Positions 1 to 10,700 of a stretch of 26,725 nucleotides of DNA are shown here, piece after piece. The stretch covers positions 1-26,725 of the forward strand of contig CYKH01001791.1 in assembly GCA_001460835.1 (NCBI GenBank). The letters are read 5' to 3'. Under the pieces are notes generated by a model that had not been told where the DNA came from, ran no database searches, and saw only the letters and a program-made list of their open reading frames with translations. The first letter of the stretch is position 1, and each line of letters starts with the position of its first letter. A program made the position numbers and the translations under genes. The stretch comes from Bodo saltans. Lineage: Eukaryota > Euglenozoa > Kinetoplastea > Eubodonida > Bodonidae.

Positions 1-383
1 CTTTTGAATTCGAGTGACATTCTCTTTCCACCTTCGCACAACGACCAAAGTTTTTGTCACAATGCTGCAGAACAAAAAATGCCCCTGCAGCTATCCTCGA
101 TCAAACGGAAAGGCCCCGATCAAAACCGAAAAAAAAAAAGGCTGAAGTGCTTTATCCCTCCGAGTAACGAAAAGAACATGCAGAGGGGATATATTGCGCA
201 GGCAGTGAAGCACACTTTGGTAATCTCTCGCTAACTTCCTTTGCGCATCTTTTGAATTCGAGTGACATTCTCTTTCCACCTTCGCACAACGACCAAAGTT
301 TTGTCACAATGCTGCAGAGAAAAAAAAAAAATGCCTTTTCAAAGCTATCCTCGATCAAACGGAAAGGCCCCGATCAAAACCGA
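1..383. repeat. Direct repeat pair, offset about 248-254 bp, upstream of the first gene
   Basis: The stretch 1-129 recurs at 249-383. The first 50 bases and the last 40 or so are essentially identical between copies. The middle differs by indels and by A-run length: the second copy has 12 A's at 320-331 where the first has 'aacaaaaaa'. The first copy begins at the window edge, so the repeat may continue to the left. The spacer 130-248 is not repeated and opens with an A-run at 129-139. Short open frames across the repeat start at non-ATG codons and look non-coding. Confidence 0.9.
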
Positions 384-647
384 CGGATTTTGACAGCTAG
401 ATTTCACACTACTTTTTGTAGAACTCCTATTCCAGAGACCTGAACTATCTTCTTTGCTCACTCATCCCTCAACTTGTGCGCTTTCAACACGATTTTCTGT
501 CTTTGTGTTTCACCCCTCTTTTCGATGACTCGCAGGTAACACACGGTTCATTAAAAGTCCACATGGTCGGTTGACCAAGCAGGAACGAAGTGGGGAAATA
601 TTTGCAGTAAGAACCAGTCTTGGGGAAGAGAGAGAGAAAAAGCGCGC
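384..647 (+). promoter_or_regulatory. 5' flank of the glycosyltransferase-like gene with a putative trans-splice acceptor
   Basis: A pyrimidine-rich run at about 491-522 is followed by the first clear AG at 534-535, 112 bases before the ATG at 648. This is the usual layout of a spliced-leader acceptor in trypanosomatids and bodonids. The remainder of the stretch shows no other recognisable signal. The assignment rests on composition only; a transcript end would be needed to confirm it. Confidence 0.4.
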
Positions 648-2678
648 ATGCGTCGCAGTATCACCACCCGCTCGGAGTCGATGATCGCTCGACTTTGTCG
701 ACCCAACAAGACCATTTCACGCCTAGGGATATTGCTGACGGTCACTTGTATGCTGTTGTTGTGGTACCGATCGGCTACCTCCCTGTCGTCTAATCTAACA
801 ACGGAACAACTGAGCGGCTCGGACCACACTAGTACTATGGTTGTGGATGTCACCACCACCAACCCAGCAGCTCCGCGGCGCCATGGGGGCGTCGAGAGTC
901 CTCATGAGGACGGCGTTACTGGTCGGCTTGCCTTTGAACAGTTGTCGCTGGACTCCCCTCACGCAGCAACGTCATCATCGCACACGGAGGAGAATCTGCA
1001 GCAGCGCCATCGTTTGATTGTGGAGCGTATGTTTCGCAAGAATCATAATATTTCAACCACTACCTTATCTCAGCTTCCATCCATTCATCAACACCACGTG
1101 ACACTGACGACGTTTTGGGGTCTGAAGGCGTCCAAGGGTGCAGGAGCGAATGCGTCCTTCTACCACGGGAGGGCAGTGCCATCGTTCGACTGGGTAGTGG
1201 TGTTCTTAGCCTCCTGGATGGAGCGCGTGTGCCACGTGGGTAGTGGTGGTAGCGGTGGAGGGGGAGATGGCAATCATAGCAGCGCCTACCCCTATGAGTT
1301 GTCGTTATCATCGCAACTTGTGTTTTTCTGTGACGCACAGTCTGCGGCATCAATTCTCCTTCGCCTCATGACAGTTCGCGAGGGACAGCACCTTCGCAAT
1401 ATGCGGCGCTGCTCTGGCGCATGCGGCGGAACGATCACGTTTGTTGTGGTGCGCGATCCCGCACTTGACGGCCGTGACTACGCAAGCATCAAAGACCGTT
1501 TGCTAGAGGGAGCGAGGGGTAGCTCTGTCTCTGCGTCTCTTATCCAGGAGGTGCTGGGCCATCACATCCTCGTTGTGAATCGTGCTGCATACATGGGTGA
1601 GGCATGGGTGACATCTGTCCCGAATGGAGCGAACAATTTTCGGTTTGCGTTTTATCGCGACTGGCTTCATCGGTGGTTTGTGGATCACACTCGTAACGAC
1701 GGGAGGGGGATTGCTGGCCGCCCCAACGTCAGCCATGTGCTGCGCGTGTTGATCGCAGATAACACCGACGTCGCTTTCCAACGTAATCCTTTTGACGTTT
1801 CGTCGTCAGCACCACCGAACCAGTGCTTCCCCCCAGTTCGTACGGCAAATCATCAGAAAGAGGTTGGCAATGACGAGGAGGAGCAGCCGTGGGTGACGTT
1901 TACGCTTGAAGACGCCTCCAAGACATTCAAGAATGAGAAGTACAACCGTCGCTGGGTGGGGTGCTACCAACAAGCCGGAGAGCCGAACGTGTTGAAGAAG
2001 ATGGAAGCAACGCGGCAGAGGGTATCATGCGCTGGTGTGACGTTGGGTAATGGGTATGGAGCATTGCAGTACTGCAAGGCACAATTACGCGAACTGACAC
2101 GTGCCCCACTGATAGAGTGTGCTATGTCTACCATCAAAGCGACACTCGACCAAGCAACTCATAATGTATTGCTTCATCGCTGGTTGCAGTGGAGTACTGC
2201 GGCATATGAAGCGGAGAGAAAGCAGCTCGATAGTTCGATGGAGCCTCTTAGTCCTTATCGCCGACACTTCGGAGGATCGGGGCAATTGCTCAACCGATGG
2301 ACTGCACTAAAGTTATCGAATCGAAATGGATTGGGACTTGCGAACAACCTACTCGGGGCGCCACCGAATGGGTTCTACGTCTTTACTGCGGCGGCTGAGA
2401 TGTCTGACGACGTTGTAGCATCGTCCAAGAACAGCAACATTGGCCAACAACAAGGCAGCAGCAGCTGGGTGCCTTGTGTGTTTCATGGCAACTTTGGAAA
2501 ACCAAACTTTATGACTTCTACGCCACTCCTCCAAGATCAAGGACTCCGCGCCCAACCATCGACGTCAGGTGGTGGGGGTGGTGGTCAGTCGCCGCCATTA
2601 TTTGCACTGGTGCATCAGTACACGTCTAACCGAGTCCCGGCCATGATGGACCTCATGCGACGCTTGTACTTGCTGTAA
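648..2678 (+). CDS. Putative type II membrane glycosyltransferase (nucleotide-sugar transferase fold)
   Basis: 676 residues from an ATG. A short basic cytosolic tail is followed by one hydrophobic segment at about residues 26-45 and then a long lumenal part, which is the Golgi type II plan. Glycosyltransferase-like motifs appear in the expected order: an acidic D-N-T-D metal-site candidate at 371-374, leading into F-Q-R-N-P-F; S-C-A-G-V-T-L-G at 460-467, like the 'sGt-lG' segment; D-Q-x-x-H-N at 501-506; and H-Q-Y at 656-658 near the end. This series is typical of DxD-type enzymes that read 'DvRDvvFQ-dPF ... SG ... DQ-HN ... HQY'. Several N-x-S/T sites fit a lumenal domain, and glycine and serine runs occur near residues 200 and 645. 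A secretory-pathway glycan-building role is inferred; donor and acceptor cannot be told. Everything I can see is intact. Confidence 0.72.
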   Translation: MRRSITTRSESMIARLCRPNKTISRLGILLTVTCMLLLWYRSATSLSSNLTTEQLSGSDHTSTMVVDVTTTNPAAPRRHGGVESPHEDGVTGRLAFEQLSLDSPHAATSSSHTEENLQQRHRLIVERMFRKNHNISTTTLSQLPSIHQHHVTLTTFWGLKASKGAGANASFYHGRAVPSFDWVVVFLASWMERVCHVGSGGSGGGGDGNHSSAYPYELSLSSQLVFFCDAQSAASILLRLMTVREGQHLRNMRRCSGACGGTITFVVVRDPALDGRDYASIKDRLLEGARGSSVSASLIQEVLGHHILVVNRAAYMGEAWVTSVPNGANNFRFAFYRDWLHRWFVDHTRNDGRGIAGRPNVSHVLRVLIADNTDVAFQRNPFDVSSSAPPNQCFPPVRTANHQKEVGNDEEEQPWVTFTLEDASKTFKNEKYNRRWVGCYQQAGEPNVLKKMEATRQRVSCAGVTLGNGYGALQYCKAQLRELTRAPLIECAMSTIKATLDQATHNVLLHRWLQWSTAAYEAERKQLDSSMEPLSPYRRHFGGSGQLLNRWTALKLSNRNGLGLANNLLGAPPNGFYVFTAAAEMSDDVVASSKNSNIGQQQGSSSWVPCVFHGNFGKPNFMTSTPLLQDQGLRAQPSTSGGGGGGQSPPLFALVHQYTSNRVPAMMDLMRRLYLL

Positions 2679-2802
2679 CTTGGGAGGAAGAGGAAAGGGA
2701 AATGGTGAGATTGTGACACTTTGTTTTGTGTCGTGTTTTTTCCCCACGACTTGGGTGCTGCATCTTTTGTTGTTAGCGATGACTTTTCCTGACGCAGCAT
2801 GA

Positions 2803-2836
2803 TCTTTTTTTCTTCCCCTTTCTTTTTTGCCAGCAG
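2803..2836 (+). promoter_or_regulatory. Pyrimidine tract and AG abutting the start codon (putative trans-splice acceptor)
   Basis: An almost pure pyrimidine tract at 2803-2829 is followed by two AGs at 2832-2833 and 2835-2836. The second directly precedes ATGATG at 2837. If spliced leader is added here, the 5' UTR apart from the leader is 0-3 bases. It is the strongest acceptor-like signal in the window. Confidence 0.5.
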
Positions 2837-5036
2837 ATGATGCGGCCTGCTCATCAGCCGCGAGCAGCGCTTGGTGCATCTGCTGATGCCCAAAGTAACG
2901 CGCAGCCACCACCGCGCCACTCCCGATCTAAAACGCCACCTGTTCGTCGGGCGACAACTCCAGTCAGCCGTCAGCTCCATTCCTCTCACCAACAACTACA
3001 ACAGGCAATTGGAGGGCGCACGACGACACCAACAGGCGGAGGGCGGTTTGCCACTCCTTTGGCCAGCAGCAGCACTACGTCTCTCCTCGCGTCGATGCTG
3101 CCTACAAACGGTCTTCATCACCCTCACCACCCTCACCACCACAATAACAACACACACCTCGTCACCCCCGGCAGTGCTCGATCAAAGGCGTCGTCATCCG
3201 GCGGCTCTATCGCTGACTTGGAGGACACCATTGTGGAGGTCCTTGGCGTGCGGATGCAAAGTCTCGTCGACCTGCGTCAGCGAGTGGACCAACTAGGCGA
3301 CTTGTATCGTCGCGAGGAGGAGACGTTCCGTCATCAGATGCGACAAGTGCTCGAACGCAGCGAAGAGGTGCGAGTGACAAATGAAAGTCGAGAAGTGGAG
3401 CTGGAACGAGCCCTTGCAAAGGAACGAGCGGATCGTACCAAAGTTCTGGAGCTCATGAGCCAATTCAAGAAAGAAGGCGCAGCGGTCATTCAGGTGATGA
3501 AGGAATCATTGCAAGAAGCGACCACAAAGTGGAAGGCGGAGTTAGAAAAGAACGCAAAGCTTACGGCACTGCTGAGGCGGCATGGGATGGATACTAGTGC
3601 TCGGTCTGTTTCTGGAAATCCAAGCGATGGAGCGGCAATGAACTTGAATGTTCACAACAGCAACAACAACGTCTCCGCTGTGTCCTCTGCTGCACTACAA
3701 ACACGTATCGAAGCCCTCACACAACTCGTACAGGAGGAAGACAGCATCATTGTCGCCCTGCGATCACGCAATCGTGCCCTTGAACAACGCGTTGCCGTAT
3801 TAACGCAACAACGAGATAAGCTTCTCGAGGTGGACGCTGATCAGTGTGTCGTCACAGGCTCATTGCAAGGGGAGCTATACGACATCCAACAGGCCGTTCG
3901 GCGGTGCGATGCGGCGCTGATCAAGGAGACTGGTGCGTCCTCATCGTCGCCCTTGACATCTCCGTCTGTGGTGCCGACGCCTAAGGGGTTCCGCTTGTTG
4001 GCGGAGAAGTGTGAGGCGCTAGACCGTTACTCCAAACTGCTCCTACAGCGTCTGTCGATAGAACAGAGGCAGAGGTTGAGAGTGGAGGAGCAGAGTGCTC
4101 GTATTGCATCGGCTCAAGATCAGCTGGTCCAGAGCCTCGAGAGCCGCATTAAAGACTTGGGTGGCGGTGGGGTTGCTATTGGTGGAGCTAGTGCAGCAAC
4201 TCCCAAACACACAGCTGCCGCAAGCGCTGCTGCTGGTCACCAAGACGGACTTCCTCGATTCCGTCCCCGTGGGGGCTCTTCATCTCCGCTCAGTTCCGGC
4301 GTCGGAGGAGGCAATGCGTCCACGTCCACTAGAAACGCCGCAATGAACCGCCCTGCAAGTGGAAGCTCGATCCATCAAGGGGGAGAGGAGTGCAGCGAAG
4401 ACGACGACGACGGCGTTGTGGAGGAGGTGCGTGAGGTGTTAGACGAGGTAAGCAACACTCGTGTTGTGCTGCCTTTGGTGAGTAGCACATCCCGCTCCTC
4501 CTCCACAAGAGCTGCTGCTAGTGCCGCCACGGTTGTTACTGTTGCGGAGCGCTCAGCCTCTGCGTCATCGCAAGTGGGGCAGCGCAATCCTCCTTTAACC
4601 ACCTCCGCACCGATAGTGCCCTTGTCCTCGCTCGAAGCGCAGCTGGCGTTGGTGACGAGGGAGTTCCGAGGTAAGCAACACTCGTGTTGTGCTGCCTTTG
4701 GTGAGTAGCACATCCCGCTCCTCCTCCACAAGAGCTGCTGCTAGTGCCGCCACGGTTGTTACTGTTGCGGAGCGCTCAGCCTCTGCGTCATCGCAAGTGG
4801 GGCAGCGCAATGGAGGAATAACCACCTCCGCACCGATAGTGCCCTTGTCCTCGCTCGAAGCGCAGCTGGCGTTGGTGACGAGGGAGTTCCACGATTCCGT
4901 GGATGAGTGGAGCCGAGAGCAACAGCAACAACAACTGCGATCATCCAATGCTGCCGACGATTACCGCCGACATGTAGCAGGCAGTAGCAGGCAGGGAAGC
5001 GCGGAGAGTGGTGGAGTCAACGGGGATGATTTGTAG
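2837..5036 (+). pseudogene. Coiled-coil low-complexity protein, frame broken by a 223-bp tandem duplication
   Basis: The frame opening at 2837 runs 623 codons to a stop at 4708. The N-terminal ~120 residues are Ser/Thr/Pro/His-rich, with a His-Pro-Asn run near residue 100. Probable coiled coils lie at about 128-252, 285-332 and 384-441, rich in E, R, Q and L. A disordered Gly/Ser/Ala stretch and an acidic patch follow. At 4445 a 223-bp unit begins that is repeated at 4668-4890. Because 223 is not a multiple of three, the second copy shifts frame and the protein ends early in 'KQHSCCAAFGE'. Past the second copy the frame that matches the first copy stays open to a TAG at 5034-5036. The ancestral protein therefore probably ended at 5036 with a Gln-rich tail and was about 658 residues. 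I recognise no named family; a cytoskeletal or scaffold role is only a guess from composition. Real lesion or assembly artefact cannot be separated here. Confidence 0.75.
4445..4890 (+). repeat. Tandem duplication, two 223-bp copies differing in one 7-base block
   Basis: Copy 1 is 4445-4667 and copy 2 is 4668-4890, directly abutting. By eye the only difference is seven consecutive bases: CCTCCTT at 4589-4595 versus GGAGGAA at 4812-4818. The flanking bases on both sides of the block are identical. The translation changes from P-P-L to G-G-I in otherwise identical protein. Confidence 0.95.
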
Positions 5037-5270
5037 CCCATACAACGTTCCATCCTCTTATATCGACATCAACTTTTTGTACTGTTAGAGACGACAAAAA
5101 AAGAGATTGTGAATCGTTGAATTTGGTGGGAGCGCTACCGCTGTTAGTTTTACGGTTTACATGCTTCTCGCGCTACAATTGTTGAGAAAGACGAAAAAAA
5201 AAAATATAGAGATCCACAAGGACGATCCTACTCAACACGTTTACACATAGATATCAACAGAAGACATCAT
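5037..5270 (+). promoter_or_regulatory. Intergenic spacer before MCM7 with weak acceptor-like signal
   Basis: A pyrimidine-rich stretch at about 5048-5086 is followed by AG at 5087-5088. An A-run lies near 5192-5201. No gene or RNA is visible. Either AG could serve as the trans-splice acceptor for the gene starting at 5271, but the signal is weaker than at 2803-2836. Confidence 0.3.
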
Positions 5271-7588
5271 ATGGACCCTGGATCTGTGAGCTCGCAAACC
5301 AACAAGTTCGTGTTGGCGCGGCACCCGTTGAGGTTCATAGGGTTGATGGAACGCCTGGCTCTCGTCGAATGGGCGTCGGAGTATCTTATAGCACTGCGAC
5401 GACCCCGCGGGTTCATGGAGCTGGAACGGTTGCTGCAGCGGTTTTCCCTTTGCCGTCACAAGCCGGAACGCGATCTGCTGGAACGGTCACGGCCGGTTGA
5501 AGTAGAGCGAGTCGCCCACACGTACTTGTAACAACCGAAGTACCTCCTTGACATAATGCATCACCTGGCATACCACGACCTACGACAGCATGCACTTGAC
5601 CAGCAGCGCAGAATAGGCGCAGGAGAAGGCATCCGTGCAGATAGAATGGACACAATTGATCAACTTTCGTTGGATGCTGCTTCTGCTGGAGGTCAAACAT
5701 TACCGAGTCTCCTTACGCGACGGTATGAGCTTGTGGTGGAGCCGCTCACGTCCCTCGCCACCCCCACCCTCTTACGCATGCTTCGAGGCATGATGATTGG
5801 AACCCTTACAGTAGTGAGAGGTGTGTGCATTTCTGCGACTGCGGTGCGACCCAAACTTGCGATGCTGACGTCGGTGTGCGAGCTCTGCGCAGAGTCTACC
5901 TTTCAACAAGTCATGGGAGATCGCTTGACGCCGTTGCTTGTGTGCCCGTCCCAAGCATGCAAGGCTCGTAATGCCGTCGGTCGCCTCCTCCCCCAATACA
6001 AGGCGAGCAAGTTTGTCAAGTATCAAGAACTTCGACTGCAAGAGCTGCCCGAAGACGTGCCTCGTGGAGCCATTCCCCGAACGATCCGCGTTGTATGCGA
6101 GGGAGAGCAAACACGCGTTGCTACCCCTGGCCAGGTGCTGAGGCTGGTTGGCACGTACTGCCCAGACCCCGGTACCGGTCAAGGTAACGAAGCATTCAAA
6201 GCCTCTACGATGATCCGCACATTGTACCGTGCCTTCAAGGTGGAACTTGAGAAGAGATCCTACAGTGAGTCCGCGATGGACATGCAAGAAGCAGTTGAGG
6301 AGGCTCGCACGTTTCACGATCGAGATGCTTTTATGGACAAACTGGTCCGTAGCATCGCCCCTGAGATCTGGGGGATGGAGGACGTGAAGAAGGCCATTTT
6401 ATGTTTGCTTGCTGGCGGCAGCTCCGTGACGCAAGGAGGCATCAAGATCCGTAACGACATCAATATTTTATTCATGGGGGACCCTGGAGTGGCCAAGTCA
6501 CAGCTGCTCAAGTGGGTTGCCTCCACCGCACCGCGCTCGGTGTTCACCACCGGTAAGGGTAGCTCCGGCGTCGGCCTCACTGCAGCCGTCACGCGGGACA
6601 CCCATACCGGGGAAGTGGTTCTCGAGGGTGGTGCGTTGGTGTTATCTGACCACGGCATCTGCTGCATCGATGAGTTTGATAAAATGGAAGAAACGGACCG
6701 CACGTCGCTGCATGAAGTGATGGAACAGCAGTCCGTGTCCATCGCCAAAGCGGGCATCATCACCACGCTCAACGCACGCACATCGATCTTGGCGGCGTCG
6801 AATCCCAAATTTGGTCGGTGGAGGCGCAGTGCGACGCCAAGTGAGAATGTAAACCTCCCGCCTGCACTCCTTAGCCGTTTTGATTTGCTGTGGCTTCTCC
6901 TTGACGACGCGGATCGGGAGCGAGACACGGAGCTATCGATTTGCTGTGGCTTCTCCTTGACGACGCGGATCGGGAGCGAGACACGGAGCTATCGATGCAC
7001 GTAACGTATGTCCATCTTCACGGTGTCGCTCCAGGCCGAAGTACTGCTGCCAGTTCTGTACACGATACAACCAGCGACTACTTCTCCAAAGAGTTTCTTC
7101 GTGCGTTTATCGGTGAGGCGAAGAGAGTGCACCCATATGTGGACCCGAATGCAGCGAAGACCATCACGTCGATTTATTGTGAAATGCGAGGGCAAGCGCA
7201 GAGGCAAACCAACGTTGTCACGGCACGTACTTTGCTCAGTCTGATTCGTATCTCCCAAGCGAATGCACGTTTGAGGCTATCCGACCGTGTGACAGATGTT
7301 GACGTGCGTGAGGCGGCGCGGCTGTTGGACTGCTCGAAAGCATCGCTGAATGATAAAGTTCCTGGTGCTGGAGGGGGTGGGGGTTCGAGAATGCTATCTG
7401 CCACCGATGCGGGAGTGTTTACGATGATCAAGGAAGTTGCGGCAGGCAGGACGATTGTCCCGTTGTCTGACCTGCGTCTTGCGTTGGCGGTCAAAGGGGT
7501 GACGGAGGCACAACTGCAGCAGTGTGTGACGACGTACAGCACTGTGGGGGTGTGGGTGCAGGAAGGGAACAACTTGGAGTTTTCGTAG
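5271..7588 (+). pseudogene. MCM7: MCM7, replicative helicase subunit, with in-frame stop and frameshifting duplication
   Basis: MCM7 is one of six ATPase subunits of the MCM2-7 ring that unwinds DNA at replication forks. In order I see an N-terminal MCM domain; a zinc site C-x2-C then C-x4-C at about 5877-5960 (the second pair reads CPSQAC); Walker A GDPGVAKS near 6480; Walker B CIDEFDKM near 6663; sensor 1 AASNP near 6790; the arginine-finger segment LLSRFDLLW near 6870; and a C-terminal winged-helix-like part to 7588. The order after the finger (LL--D-DR--D--L--H-TYVH) is MCM7-specific. Two lesions occur. A TAA at 5529-5531 splits the N-domain, yet both sides are in one frame and align with human MCM7 across the stop. 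A 56-bp tandem duplication at 6882-6993 then shifts the frame. Counting from 5271, the distance to the R-R-[YF]-E-L segment (about 149 residues) is close to human MCM7 (about 132), supporting that start. Identity is secure; functionality is doubtful. Confidence 0.9.
6882..6993 (+). repeat. Exact 56-bp tandem duplication inside MCM7
   Basis: Copy 1 is 6882-6937 and copy 2 is 6938-6993, identical, with the three bases GAT shared at the far junction (6994-6996). The unit encodes the MCM7 segment just after the arginine finger (D-L-L-W-L-L-L-D-D-A-D). Its length leaves remainder 2 on division by three, so the frame is lost after the first copy and regained only by jumping to the frame of the second. 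Confidence 0.97.
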
Positions 7589-7751
7589 CACTTTCATTTT
7601 GCCGACTTCATTGTGAGAAGTAGAGCCAACTATAGAATCAATGTGTTTGTGAGTGGGCGCCGCGAGACATGTTAGTTGCTTATTGCTTTTATACTCGTCC
7701 GTCTTCTGTTTTACACAAACAAAGTTGTGAACGTATCGTGTTTATGGCGTC
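7589..7751 (+). promoter_or_regulatory. Spacer with putative trans-splice acceptor for paralogue A
   Basis: A pyrimidine-rich tract at about 7679-7716 precedes an AG at 7723-7724, 28 bases before the ATG at 7752. An out-of-frame ATG lies at 7744 in the proposed leader. Confidence 0.4.
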
Positions 7752-10700
7752 ATGATGAGGATTAGCAGCGTTCTTGTGATATGGATGCTGTGCCCAGCAT
7801 TTCTGTTATCAGAATTGATTCCTTGCAGCTCTGTGACGCTGACGACCACGGTGCTTCAATCCAACACGAATTACTTCATTGAGGATTGTTTCGTGCCTGA
7901 CCTGCCCCCAAGTGCAGGAGGAGGCTTCACACCGATTCTACACCCGTTTACAGGGTATCTGAGCCCTTCTCACCTCACGCTGACCAACGTGAGCATAACT
8001 GTGCGCAATAGTAACGTCGTACCGACCGTGCACATGGAGTCGATTATTCCTGGGCTGCCTGGTGTAGCGGTGAACAATATCTACGTGGCCCTTATTGGAG
8101 TGCAAGCTACGTGGCCAGTAGGTCTTGCGCCAGCAGTCGTGGATAGTGTCCTCTCTGTTCGTGAAATACCTTTCGTCAACGTGTCGCTGGAGCTCCGAAG
8201 CTGTGTGTTGAACTTCAGTCTTCCCTCAACAAATGCGTGGATTCTTCCAGTGTTTGCTTGGTTTCGTCCACCGGTTCGGCTAGATTTGACCCAGTACGGC
8301 GAATCGAGCCAAGTCACCATCATTATCACAGACTCGCACATTTACACGTTCTGTGACAACAGAGTACGATCAGATCTTTTTGTATTTGAAGTTCCTGGCA
8401 ACGACACGATCACGAACGTACTGGTCGATATTGTAAACTCGTCGTTGTCCTTTCGGGCGATCGTGTGGCGCATGTACCCGGTGGCGGTGATTAATATCGT
8501 TGGCCGTGATGACTGTGTCGCCGGGATCGGTAGCACCACCAACACTAGCATTTCGAATGTAGTGATTCGAGTTTGCAACAGTAGCGACCTGACGGCCATC
8601 GGGATATTGCCCATCGACATTGGGCCTCCTCAGTTTCCTATTGTGACAGCAGCACTCTTTTATGTTCGAGCAAGCAGATGCAGTCACGTTTACGTCGTGA
8701 TTGCCGACATTAGGTCGGAGGTTGCTTTGGTGAGATCACTGCTGTTGCCCTCGTTGTCGCCAGTGACTTACACAAATACGAAGTTGACTGCAGCACTTGT
8801 GCATCTAGATATTGTTACATCCCTGTCGCACGTTACATTTCATTGCTCCAACACGGTAGCAGCATTGACCTCAGTTTCCAAGGCGTACGTTCTCCTGGCG
8901 GGAAGCTTCGTATTCGCCACACTTACAGTGCACGATGTTAACATTACAGTTGCAAATATCTACGTCAGAGCAATCATCGTTTCCGGGAACAGTGGAGAAT
9001 CAGGAAAAGAGGCTATTTGCATTGGATTCGATTCATTCGGCACCGTCGGAAATATTATGATCAACATCGAGCACTCCACCCTTCGCACTGCAGCCGCAGT
9101 CGATGGTGGTCCTCAGAGTGTGGCAGCTGCGGTGCTGCTGAACTCAGCAAGCTCACATGTTCAGATTCGCGTTGTAGGGGTCATCCTCGACGCTTCAACG
9201 AACCCTGGCACAATTTCGTTTGTTGGAGTTTCCGGAGCAACAGTCGCACTATTCATAGCGGTGTCGAGTATTGTTATCGTGAACGGTAACGCGCAGAATT
9301 TCTCCGTATACGTCTACAATTCAAGACTCCATTTCCAAAGTCTTTTCAATTGCCCGATTGGGACTTTGTTACGCTTCACGTCTACAGCGGCAGAAATTGT
9401 CTTCATTCCGGGGATCATAACCACTGCGGTTGTCGACGTCAAGGGCTGCGATATTCTGTTGGTGAACTTGAGCGGTGGCTTTGGTGGCACACCAGCGCTA
9501 TTGATATCGGCAGGAGGATCGTGGGATGCTAATTTTGTGGGAGTGGTGGGCACAGTGACGCAAAAAATTGCATACGCTGGCTTACCTACTGTGGTATTGC
9601 CGTTGGTGGGTGCATTAAGCCCCACAAGTGGCGTTACCTCGTCCATTTTCGATAGCGTCCATATCACGATATTGAATACGAGCATCTCGGCAAGTATCAA
9701 CAATACTGGGTCGTCCAACGCCACAAGCACAGTTTCAACCGCTAACCTTATGATTTCAATACTCAGCCTCTATGCCACCACGATGCGCAACACTGCCTCT
9801 GTGCTCATATCAGACTCGACTGCATTCCTGGCAAGAGGAGGCGTATCCACGAACGCCTGGAAAACATGTCAACGGCCGTTGATCATTACACCGGGAGGAA
9901 GTACTGCTTCCGTCGTCGCCATCTCTGGGACGACTATCTTTGAGTCAGGCACGCGTATTTCCGTTGCCCGTGTGGCTGGTGTGGTGGGCCCACTAATTTG
10001 TGGATACTCCCTCGTGCCCAACCCAGCGAAGCTCACATTGGAGCCCAACACATCCATCTCCTTCGCATACGTCTCCTCGAGTGGCACTGAAGATGAAAGC
10101 AGCGTCTTTGGCCTGGCATCGGCATCAACTGCATCGAGTATCTTTACTGTCGTGGTGGTTGCCGATTCCACCCTTCAAAGTCCTTATGGCATTGACCTCT
10201 CCTTCTCGTCGCTATGCGGCTTTGGCTACCTTGCAGGCCCAAGCAGCAGCGTATCCTCTACCATGCCGGCCACCCTAACGTTACTCTGTAATACGTGGTC
10301 ACCAACTCCACTGGCGGAGCTCCTCACTCTTAGCGAGACGCGCCTGTCTGCCTTGTTGGTCAAGACACCGTCCCCAGGCAGCGATTGGGACGCCTCGTGC
10401 CCTGCGGTGTCGATGACTGTGACCGACACACCGGCGATGATCATGGTCCCGCAGCAGCGCCTCCCTGTGTCCGTTAAGGCTGCATCCTCGGTCCTTGTAG
10501 GTGGTGCGATTTGGTTTGGTTCGTTGCTGGGAGGCACTGTGGGAGGTGTTCACGGCATTCAAGCCGCGATGTTGCTGCTTCGTGTGCAGCTGCTTTGTGA
10601 AGAAAGTGATTCTCCCTCCACAACTGGTAGCGTAATGACGCCAGTAGACCTGTGCTGTGATCTCTCCACCAGCCCAACACAGCTGACGACGCCAGGATAT

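Noticed and set aside
4444-4455. GAGGTAAG resembling a cis 5' splice site at the start of both 223-bp copies
   Set aside because: No matching branch/acceptor pair restores the frame, cis-introns are rare in kinetoplastids, and the motif is simply the first bases of the duplicated unit.
6314-6928. Minus-strand open frame of 204 codons
   Set aside because: It is antisense to the MCM7 ATPase core; composition follows the + strand codons.
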